This document shows positions 20,925-27,598 of a stretch of 30,485 nucleotides of DNA, one piece after another. The DNA is from an uncultured Collinsella sp. (GTDB taxonomy: Bacteria > Actinomycetota > Coriobacteriia > Coriobacteriales > Coriobacteriaceae), in contig CABTZM010000002.1 of assembly GCA_902489295.1 (NCBI GenBank), positions 1 to 30,485 of the forward strand, in the 5' to 3' direction. Each line of letters opens with the position of its first letter. The stretch's first letter is position 1. The notes beneath the pieces are model-generated. The model saw only the letters and a list, made by a program, of their open reading frames with translations. It made no database searches and was not told where the DNA came from. The position numbers and the translations under genes are program-made.

Positions 20925-23090
20925 ATGAGTGGTAAAGAACAGCTCTTTGAGGTATCGCTCGAACGCGAAGGCGCGTATCGCAGCATTTCGGCGGCGCTCG
21001 AGGCGGCGGAGCGGTGTGTGCCCGATGTGACCGTGCCGGTGCGCGTGCTAGTGGCGCCGGGTGAGTACCGCGAACGGGTCGAAATTCGTCGTCCGCATGT
21101 GACGCTCGAGGGCGAGACGGCCGACAGCGTGCGTATCGTGGGAGGCCTGGGTGCCAAGATGCCTTCGGAAGATGGTAGCGGCCAGGATGGAAGACTCGGC
21201 ACCTTCCGTACGTACACGGTGCTGGTCGATGCCGACGACGTGACGCTTGCGGGTCTAACAATCGAAAACAACGCCGGTGATGGGCGCGAGGTCGGCCAGG
21301 CGATTGCCCTGTATGCCGATGGTGACCGCCTGGTTGTCGATGCCTGCTGCATTAAGGGACACCAGGACACGCTCTTTTTGGGGCCGCTGCCGCCGCGCGA
21401 GGCCAAGCCGGGCGGCTTTATAGGCCCCAAGCAGTTCGCCCCGCGCCGCGTGGGGCGGCAGTATTTCCGACGTTGCCGGATCGAGGGCGATGTCGACTTT
21501 ATCTTTGGCGGCGCGCGTGCCTACTTTGAGGGGTGTGAGATTCGCTCGCTCAACCGCGATATGGATGTCAACGGGTATGTAACGGCAGCCTCCACGCCTC
21601 AGGGCGAGCCGTACGGATTTGTGTTTCATGGCTGTTCGTTTACAGCCGATGAGGGCATTGCCCCCGGATCGGTCTATCTGGGTCGTCCATGGCGCGAGTG
21701 GGCCCAGACCGTTTTGCTCGAATGCTGGCTGGGCCCCCATATTTCACTCGAGGGCTGGTGGGATTGGAATAAGCCAGCGGCACATGACGGCACCCTGTAT
21801 GCCGGCGGTGCCCTGTTTGGCCCGGCGGGTGATACTGCCGCTTGGGTGCCGTGGGCGCATTGCCTGACCGGTCAGGATTCCGAACGCTATGCGCGTGACC
21901 GAGTGCTTGCCGGCGCGGATGGTTGGGATCCCGAGGGCGGCGACGGTGATGCGGTAGAGACGGCCGGGCTATCTGCCAATGGCCGCACCGTGCACATCGA
22001 GACGTACTACGAGGACGAACCTGCGCTGCGCGCCCGACTGAAGCGCGAGGGGCGCTCGGCCGCATTTACGGGCAAGACTTCCACAGACTTTGAGGCATGG
22101 AAGGCTGCGACCAGGACTCGTCTGCACGATATTTTGGGTCTTTCGCTTATGGACCGCGCCCCGATTGAGATTCGTGAGCTCAATCGCGTGCGGGTTGCCG
22201 GCAGCATCGTGCGTACTCATGCGGTGTTGCAGGTTGAGCACGATGTGTGGATGCCGTTTTACCTGTTGGAGCCGTCCCGCCCCAAGCTTGACGAGCGGGG
22301 ACTCAAGCGCTGCTATATCTGCCCGCATGGTCACCAGGGGGCGGGTGCTGCAAGCATAGCCGGCGTTGCGGGCGTGCCGGCGGTCGACGATGCCGTGCGT
22401 AAGTTCAATTACGACTACGGTCTGCGTTTGGCGCGCATGGGTTACGTGACCGTCTGCCCCGATGCGCGTGGTTGGGGATACCGTCGTGACTGGAAGGGTC
22501 AGGGCGACGACGAGAACAGCTACCTGCGCGGTACGTGTCTGAATCAAGCACGTATGGCCGAGCCGCTGGGTCTTACGGTCGCGGGCCTCAACGCCTGGGA
22601 CAACATGCGCTTGATTGATTACTTGGAGACACGCGGTGACATTGCCATGGACGACCTGGGCTGCTTTGGTTTTTCGGGCGGCGGTTACATGACGTTGTAC
22701 CTGTCCGCGCTCGACCCGCGCGTGCGCAAGGCGTTTGTCTCGGGCTATCTGTACGGCGTTGATGATTCGCTACTGCACCTCAACGGCAATTGCAGCTGCA
22801 ATTACACGCCTGGACTCTGGCGTCTGCTCGACATGGGCGACATTGCATCGCTTGTCGCGCCACGGCCGCTCTTGGTTCAGAGCTGCGAGAAAGACCATCT
22901 CAACGGCGCCCGCGGGCTTGCGAACGTAGACGAGCAGCTCGATATCGTTCGCGACGCCTACGCGCTGCTGGGCAAGGACGAAAACCTTCTGCACGAGGTC
23001 TGCCCGGGTGGACACCACCTGGGCGTGGCGCATCTTGCCGAGGATATCGAATGGCTCGATTCGCAAGTTGCGGAATGCGCCCACGCATAG
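20925..23090 (+). CDS. pectin methylesterase (CE8) fused to an alpha/beta-hydrolase esterase
   Basis: A 721-residue two-domain enzyme. Residues 1 to about 315 form a CE8 pectin methylesterase beta-helix: GHQDTLF (Gln147, Asp148), GDVDFIFGG (Asp191) and LGRPWREW (Arg254, Trp256) match the catalytic set. Residues about 350-721 form an alpha/beta-hydrolase with nucleophile Ser584 in GFSGGGYM, an acidic residue at Glu655/Asp657, and His697 or His698 in PGGHHLG; it resembles bacterial acetyl-esterase or dienelactone-hydrolase-like families. The natural reading is removal of methyl and acetyl (or other acyl) groups from the same oligogalacturonide. No signal peptide is seen, which is odd for a pectin methylesterase. 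ATG 20925 has only a weak ribosome site (GACAGAAAG). It lies 131 bp after GH28 and just before an SGNH esterase. Confidence 0.9.
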   Translation: MSGKEQLFEVSLEREGAYRSISAALEAAERCVPDVTVPVRVLVAPGEYRERVEIRRPHVTLEGETADSVRIVGGLGAKMPSEDGSGQDGRLGTFRTYTVLVDADDVTLAGLTIENNAGDGREVGQAIALYADGDRLVVDACCIKGHQDTLFLGPLPPREAKPGGFIGPKQFAPRRVGRQYFRRCRIEGDVDFIFGGARAYFEGCEIRSLNRDMDVNGYVTAASTPQGEPYGFVFHGCSFTADEGIAPGSVYLGRPWREWAQTVLLECWLGPHISLEGWWDWNKPAAHDGTLYAGGALFGPAGDTAAWVPWAHCLTGQDSERYARDRVLAGADGWDPEGGDGDAVETAGLSANGRTVHIETYYEDEPALRARLKREGRSAAFTGKTSTDFEAWKAATRTRLHDILGLSLMDRAPIEIRELNRVRVAGSIVRTHAVLQVEHDVWMPFYLLEPSRPKLDERGLKRCYICPHGHQGAGAASIAGVAGVPAVDDAVRKFNYDYGLRLARMGYVTVCPDARGWGYRRDWKGQGDDENSYLRGTCLNQARMAEPLGLTVAGLNAWDNMRLIDYLETRGDIAMDDLGCFGFSGGGYMTLYLSALDPRVRKAFVSGYLYGVDDSLLHLNGNCSCNYTPGLWRLLDMGDIASLVAPRPLLVQSCEKDHLNGARGLANVDEQLDIVRDAYALLGKDENLLHEVCPGGHHLGVAHLAEDIEWLDSQVAECAHA

Positions 23091-23158
23091 CCCCTCGGAT
23101 GTTGCGAATGAACGGTATGTACCTGTATGACCGCCGGTGTGCGGGTGAGGAGAAGAAT

Positions 23159-23827
23159 ATGGAAACGAAAAACTTGAGCGAATTGACCATCTGCTGCTTT
23201 GGCGATTCGACCACCTGGGGCGATAACGGATGCGGCGGGGGAGGCAACGATATCTCCTGGACTTCGCACCTGGGTGCGCTGCTGGGCGGCGCTACGATCG
23301 AGAACTTTGGTATTAAGGGTTCGCGTATTGCCGTCAAGGCCGACCGTAGCGATTCGTTTGTCGAGCGCTTGGACGGCATCGATCACACGGCAGATATCTG
23401 CATCGTCTTTGGCGGCGTTAACGACTTTAGCCGTAACGTGCCGCTGGGAGAGCTGGGCAGCACGGACGTGCACGAGTTCTACGGTGCGCTCGACTACCTG
23501 ATCCGCACCATCACGGCGCGCTCGCCTCAGGCAAAGCTGGTGTTTATGACGCCGTGCAAGACGAGCGGCAAACACGAGAAGGATATTCCGGCAAGCAACG
23601 AGGCCAACCATCTGGGCCTGACGCAAGACGCCTATGTGCGCGCGATGCTGGAGGTCTGCGATCGCTACTCGGTGCCGGTGATCGACCTGTATGCGCAAAG
23701 CGGCATCAGCCCGTTTTTGCCGGAGCACCGCGAGCTCTACATGCCGGACGGTCTGCATTACAGCCCTGCCGGCTATGAGCGCCTGGCGCATCGCATCGCT
23801 GCGGGCCTCACCGCCGTTTGCCGTTAA
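23159..23827 (+). CDS. SGNH/GDSL-family esterase
   Basis: A 222-residue SGNH hydrolase. Block I is FGDST with nucleophile Ser17, block II Gly54 in GIKGSR, block III GGVND with Asn88, and block V DGLHYS with Asp197 and His200. All four oxyanion-hole and triad positions are present, so it should be active. No signal peptide is seen. Among pectin genes such enzymes commonly deacetylate pectin or rhamnogalacturonan; that role is inferred from context. I choose ATG 23159, preceded by GTGAGGAGAAG; further upstream the frame runs inside the previous gene. It is the last gene of the transporter-led unit, 68 bp after the pectinesterase fusion. The right arm of the CCGTT element lies just past its stop. 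Confidence 0.87.
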   Translation: METKNLSELTICCFGDSTTWGDNGCGGGGNDISWTSHLGALLGGATIENFGIKGSRIAVKADRSDSFVERLDGIDHTADICIVFGGVNDFSRNVPLGELGSTDVHEFYGALDYLIRTITARSPQAKLVFMTPCKTSGKHEKDIPASNEANHLGLTQDAYVRAMLEVCDRYSVPVIDLYAQSGISPFLPEHRELYMPDGLHYSPAGYERLAHRIAAGLTAVCR

Positions 23828-23840
23828 AAGTTTGCCGTTC
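23814..23840 (+). promoter_or_regulatory. CCGTT-N16-CCGTTC tripartite element (GH105 copy)
   Basis: CCGTT (23814-23818) and CCGTTC (23835-23840) have the same 21-bp periodicity as the other three copies; the centre reads AAAGT instead of AAATC. The left half overlaps the last codons of the SGNH gene. It ends 21 bp before the predicted -35. Confidence 0.5.
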
Positions 23841-23880
23841 ACGGGGATTATAGGGTTAACGTTCACCCTATAATCCCCGT
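23841..23880. promoter_or_regulatory. 40-bp palindrome with a galacturonate operator at its centre
   Basis: Arms 23841-23856 and 23865-23880 form a perfect 16-bp inverted repeat around the 8-nt centre TAACGTTC. The central GTTAACGTTCAC differs by one base from the operator GTGAACGTTCAC. The stem could act as an RNA hairpin closing the SGNH transcript, although there is no T tract, while the DNA serves as operator 1 of GH105. Confidence 0.75.
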
Positions 23881-23892
23881 TCGCGTTACACT
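23862..23892 (+). promoter_or_regulatory. predicted promoter of the GH105 operon
   Basis: -35 TTCACC (23862-23867) within the central operator, -10 TACACT (23887-23892), spacer 19 bp. This is weaker than the uxaC and transporter promoters but has the same layout. Confidence 0.45.
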
Positions 23893-23894
23893 AG

Positions 23895-23909
23895 GGGAAA
23901 CGTTCACCC
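23895..23909. promoter_or_regulatory. galacturonate operator 2 at GH105
   Basis: GGGAAACGTTCACCC, a degenerate copy with intact centre and right half. Its centre is 41 bp from that of the operator inside the palindrome, which matches the paired design at uxaC and the transporter. Confidence 0.65.
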
Positions 23910-23934
23910 ATCAAAAACGTCAGAGGGGACAGCA

Positions 23935-25173
23935 ATGGGTTGCAATCAGATTCTGGACCGTTATATCGAGCAGTTGATCGAGACCTCTACGCCTCAGGCG
24001 CCGGCCTGGAACATCGAAAAGCTTCGCGCCGGCAAGGAGAACACCTGGAATTACATTGACGGCTGCATGATCAAGGCACTCATCGAGCTGTACGAGATCA
24101 CCGGCGAGCAGCGCTACCTGACCTTCGCCGACGACTACATCGACTTCTTTGTCCAGGACGACGGCACCATCAAGCATTACGATCCCCAGGAGTACAACCT
24201 CGATAACGTCAACGCGGGCAAAACCCTCTACAAACTCTACGACCTGGTGGGCAAGCCCAAGTACCGTGCCGCCATGGATACCATCTATCGTCAGCTCGAG
24301 ACCCAGCCGCGCACCAAAGAGGGCGTGTTTTGGCACAAGGCTGTCTATCCTAACCAGATCTGGCTCGACGGTATGTATATGGCCCAGCCGTTCTACATGC
24401 AATACGAGCTGAGCTTCCACAACCGCCGTGCCTGCTCGGATAGCTTCCATATGTTCCAAGTGGTGCACGATTTGATGCGCAACCCCCTCAACGGCCTGTA
24501 CTATCACGCCTACGACGCGAGCCGCAAGCAGTTCTGGTGCGATCCCGTCACCGGCCTTTCGGCCAACTTCTGGCTGCGCGCCGAGGGCTGGTTCGCCATG
24601 GCGCTCATCGATACCTGGGAGCTCATGCCGCCCTCGATGTCGGCCGAGAAGGACGAGATCCGCAAGATGTTCCACGACCTGATCGACGCCATGCTGCCGT
24701 ATCAGGACGAGAAGACCGGCATGTGGCACCAGGTCATCAACCTGCCCAATATCGCCCCCAACTATCTGGAGGAGTCGGGCAGCGCCATCTTTGCCAACGC
24801 CATCATGAAGGGCGTGCGCCTGGGCGTGCTGGGCGAGCACTACTACCAGTACGGCCGTCGCGCTTTTGATGGCATCTGCGACACGTGCCTGTCCGAGCGC
24901 GACGGACAGCTGGCGCTCGACAACATCTGCCTGGTGGCGGGTCTTGGCAACACCGCGCACCGCGAGGGCACGTTTGGCTACTACATGAGCGAGCCCGTCG
25001 TCAAAAACGACGCGAAGGGCGTAGCGCCGCTGGTGCTTGCCTATATCGAGACCATGCATCATGACAAGCTTGCCGGTAAGCGCGATCCGCTTGCCCCTTC
25101 GGGCGTGTGCTCCATCGACGACCCGTTTGGCGGCTACACGCCGGGCATCAATGCTCATAAGGGGCGTGAATAG
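23935..25173 (+). CDS. GH105 unsaturated galacturonyl/rhamnogalacturonyl hydrolase
   Basis: It removes the 4,5-unsaturated uronic acid left at the non-reducing end of lyase products. A 412-residue (alpha/alpha)6-barrel protein of the YteR/YesR family, without a signal peptide. NQIWLDGMYMAQPF (about 140-153) carries the catalytic Asp145, equivalent to Asp143 of YteR; Asp90 in YNLDNVNAGK is a second conserved acidic residue. SANFWLRAEGWFAMAL is another typical barrel segment. ATG 23935 follows GAGGGG. No polysaccharide lyase is encoded in the window, so its substrates may come from lyases elsewhere in the genome or from other gut bacteria. The next gene starts 1 nt after its stop codon. Confidence 0.92.
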   Translation: MGCNQILDRYIEQLIETSTPQAPAWNIEKLRAGKENTWNYIDGCMIKALIELYEITGEQRYLTFADDYIDFFVQDDGTIKHYDPQEYNLDNVNAGKTLYKLYDLVGKPKYRAAMDTIYRQLETQPRTKEGVFWHKAVYPNQIWLDGMYMAQPFYMQYELSFHNRRACSDSFHMFQVVHDLMRNPLNGLYYHAYDASRKQFWCDPVTGLSANFWLRAEGWFAMALIDTWELMPPSMSAEKDEIRKMFHDLIDAMLPYQDEKTGMWHQVINLPNIAPNYLEESGSAIFANAIMKGVRLGVLGEHYYQYGRRAFDGICDTCLSERDGQLALDNICLVAGLGNTAHREGTFGYYMSEPVVKNDAKGVAPLVLAYIETMHHDKLAGKRDPLAPSGVCSIDDPFGGYTPGINAHKGRE

Positions 25174-25174
25174 C

Positions 25175-26080
25175 GTGGGGGCCATTACTCCGGGCGTGCG
25201 TTTACACGACCTTCCGCAGGGGACCGTCGAGGAACGCATTCGCATGGCAGGAGAGCTGGGCTTTTCGTGCATTCAGCTGCCGAGCAAGGTGCTCTACGCA
25301 TCAATGGGAATCGATCGATGCGGTTTGACCCGCGAGCTCGCCGAGCATTTGCGTGCGGTGCTCGATGAGGCGGGCGTTTCGGTCGCCGTGCTCGGCTGTT
25401 ATAAGAATCTGGCGACGCCCGATCGACAACAGCTCACGGATAACTTTGCCGAGTACGAGGCGTGCTTGAACTTTGCTCAGATGCTCGGCGGCTGTCCGGT
25501 TGGCACCGAGACCGGTCGTCCCAATGCGCAGAACTGCGTTGCTGACGACCGTATGACCGACGAGGCACTCGATGCGTTTATGGATGGACTCGCGCGCGTC
25601 TGCGAGTGCGCCGAGGCCGTGGGTGGGCAAATACTGATCGAGCCCGGCTGGAACGAGACGGTCAACACGCCAGATCGCTGCCGTGAGGTGCTGGAGCGCG
25701 TCCCGAGCCCGGCGCTCGGCGTGATCTACGACCCGGTGTCGCTGCTGCATCCCAGCGTCGTTGGCGAGGCGCAGGAAATCACCGCGCGTATGCTCTACTT
25801 ATGCGGCAGTAAGATTCGCGTGCTGCACGCCAAGGATTTTGAGGTCGTCGACAACGAGGACGAAGCCGGCTGGTGCGATGGTACGGGTTCTCGCCTGGTG
25901 TGCCACGGCGTGGGCGAGACGGGCCGCTATGACTTTGAGCCCGTGGTGGCCTGGGCGGCTGCCGCCTGTTCGGGGATTCCTTGTGTGGTCGAGAACAGCG
26001 TGCCGGCGACGGCGGCTAGCTGCCTGGCGACACTCGAGCGCATGTCCGCTCGCTGCGGGGCTCCGCATCGCGAGATATAG
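25175..26080 (+). CDS. sugar phosphate isomerase/epimerase (xylose isomerase-like TIM barrel)
   Basis: A protein of about 301 residues of the AP-endonuclease-2/xylose-isomerase-like TIM-barrel group. Signs are LGFSCIQLPS after the first strand, the metal-binding Glu in GGQILIEPGWNE, the Asp/His region VIYDPVSLLHP followed by VLHAKDFE, and the C-terminal Glu in CVVENS. The start is uncertain: I prefer GTG 25175, with AAGGGG 10 nt upstream and a stop-to-start gap of one base after GH105. ATG 25151 and GTG 25166 overlap GH105 and have poorer sites. Tight coupling to GH105 suggests it acts on a sugar from rhamnogalacturonan or on the 5-keto-4-deoxyuronate released by GH105; the exact reaction cannot be read from sequence. 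Confidence 0.8.
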   Translation: MGAITPGVRLHDLPQGTVEERIRMAGELGFSCIQLPSKVLYASMGIDRCGLTRELAEHLRAVLDEAGVSVAVLGCYKNLATPDRQQLTDNFAEYEACLNFAQMLGGCPVGTETGRPNAQNCVADDRMTDEALDAFMDGLARVCECAEAVGGQILIEPGWNETVNTPDRCREVLERVPSPALGVIYDPVSLLHPSVVGEAQEITARMLYLCGSKIRVLHAKDFEVVDNEDEAGWCDGTGSRLVCHGVGETGRYDFEPVVAWAAAACSGIPCVVENSVPATAASCLATLERMSARCGAPHREI

Positions 26081-26183
26081 CATTGGCTTTTGCCGTGGCG
26101 GCATATTGAGTTTGCTTGACTGGGGGCGGCGGTGAAGGGTTTTTATCGTCGCCTCATTGGATTACATCAAAAAGGGGAGTTGC

Positions 26184-27401
26184 GTGGCTATCCACATTGT
26201 CGAAGAGGCGAATCGTTGCCTAGGTTGCAAAAGGGCGTTCTGCCAGCTTAAAGGCTGCCCGGTGCAGACGCCTATTCCGCAGGTCATTGACTTGTTCAAG
26301 CAGCGTCGTCTGGAAGAGGCAGGTGAGCTGCTGTTCCAGAACAACCCCATGAGCGCGGTCTGCTCCATGATCTGCAACCATTCGGGTCAGTGCGAGGGCG
26401 CGTGCATCCAGGGCCGCAAGGGTGCGCCGGTGCACTTCTCGAGCATCGAGAACTATATCTCGACTGCGTATTTGGATCGTAGGGAGTGGAAGCCTGCGCC
26501 GTCGTGCGGCAAGCAGGTTGCCGTGGTCGGTTCCGGTCCTGCCGGCATTACCGTGGCCATTAAGATGGCCCAGCTGGGCTGTGCCGTCACGGTGTTTGAA
26601 CAGCGCCCCGAGATCGGCGGCGTGCTGGAGTACGGCATCCCCGAGTTTCGCCTGCCCCGTGCTCTCGTGCAAAAGTACCGTCACGTGATGTGCTCGCTTG
26701 GCGTGCGCGTCCGTCCCTCGACCACCATCGGTGGCGCGCTGCATATCGACGACCTGTTGCGCGACGGCTACGATGCGGTCTTTGTCGGTACCGGTACCTG
26801 GCGCGCCCGCAAGCTGGGTATTCCCGGCGAGTCGCGTGGTAACGTACTGTTTGGTATCGATTACCTGGTCGATCCCACGAGCGTGGCGATCGGTCAGAAC
26901 GTGGCGGTTATCGGCGCCGGCAACGTGGCCATGGATGTTGCCCGCACGGCTCTGCGCTCGGGCGCTCGCAAGGTTACCGTGTATGCCCGATCGCGCCATA
27001 TCTCGGCCATCGATGACGAGGTGGAGCTGACCGAGCTTGACGGTGCCGAGATCGTGCGCGGCAAGGCGATCTGCGCCATCGACGATAACGGTCCGGTGTT
27101 CGAGACGGCTATCTTTGACGAGGACGATAACGTGGTGGGCTACGAGGAAGAACTTGACCATGTGCCCGCCGACACGGTTGTGATTGCGGCCTCGCAAGTG
27201 CCTAAGGACAAGCTGGTGCTTACGACGGGCGGTCTGGAGACCGACCATCGCGGTCTTCTTTCGGTCGATGAGTGCGGCATGACCACCGTGCCTGGCGTCT
27301 TTGCCGCCGGCGACGTGGTCAACGGCCCGCTCACCGTGGTCCATGCCGTAGCCGGCGCCAAGCTCGCCGTCGAAGGCATGACCAGCTATCTGGGCCTCTA
27401 A
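26184..27401 (+). CDS. GltD-like FAD/NAD(P)-dependent oxidoreductase
   Basis: A 405-residue flavoprotein related to the small subunit of NADPH-glutamate synthase. The N-terminal domain has two cysteine sets for 4Fe-4S clusters (Cys12, 15, 20, 25 and Cys60, 64, 70, 74). An FAD-binding GSGPAG (116-121) and a second Rossmann motif IGAGNVAMD for NAD(P) follow, with the C-terminal GVFAAGDVV typical of the family. Start GTG 26184 is well placed behind AAAGGGGAG; the in-frame TTG at 26157 is upstream of that site. No large glutamate synthase subunit is adjacent, so it is probably a stand-alone electron-transfer module that feeds another reductase, possibly the flavoenzyme downstream. An NfnB/SudA-like role is an alternative. 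Confidence 0.85.
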   Translation: MAIHIVEEANRCLGCKRAFCQLKGCPVQTPIPQVIDLFKQRRLEEAGELLFQNNPMSAVCSMICNHSGQCEGACIQGRKGAPVHFSSIENYISTAYLDRREWKPAPSCGKQVAVVGSGPAGITVAIKMAQLGCAVTVFEQRPEIGGVLEYGIPEFRLPRALVQKYRHVMCSLGVRVRPSTTIGGALHIDDLLRDGYDAVFVGTGTWRARKLGIPGESRGNVLFGIDYLVDPTSVAIGQNVAVIGAGNVAMDVARTALRSGARKVTVYARSRHISAIDDEVELTELDGAEIVRGKAICAIDDNGPVFETAIFDEDDNVVGYEEELDHVPADTVVIAASQVPKDKLVLTTGGLETDHRGLLSVDECGMTTVPGVFAAGDVVNGPLTVVHAVAGAKLAVEGMTSYLGL

Positions 27402-27416
27402 CCCACCCCGCCCATC

Positions 27417-27487
27417 AGTTGCGGTGGAATACGGACTGTTTTGGCTGTCAAAGGCCTTATCTACTCCGTATTCCACCGCAACTTTTT
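27417..27487 (+). terminator. long-stem terminator after the GltD-like gene
   Basis: A perfect 19-bp stem (27417-27435 / 27465-27483) with a 29-nt loop, followed by TTTTT. The loop contains GACTGTTTTG and TCAAAGGCC, both also present in the element after lacI2. It therefore looks like a repeat-family member that also serves as terminator. Confidence 0.85.
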
Positions 27488-27532
27488 GTGGGCTGAGTAA
27501 AAGCCGGGGGAGCGTGTACGGTCGGGTACAGC

Positions 27533-27567
27533 GCAGTTGCTGATACGATAAGTACGTTAGCAACTGC
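27533..27567. repeat. 9-bp inverted repeat upstream of the FadH-like gene
   Basis: GCAGTTGCT (27533-27541) and AGCAACTGC (27559-27567) form a perfect inverted repeat with a 17-nt spacer, 31 bp before the start codon. It may be an operator for an unlinked regulator or an mRNA leader hairpin. No promoter hexamers fit clearly. Confidence 0.55.
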
Positions 27568-27598
27568 CGCCGAGCGGCTCAAACGAAAGGAACCCTGT

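Noticed and set aside
22790..23158. Longer N terminus for the SGNH esterase
   Set aside because: It overlaps the last 300 bp of the pectinesterase fusion, adds an Arg-rich unrelated sequence and lacks a ribosome site; ATG 23159 has GAGGAG.
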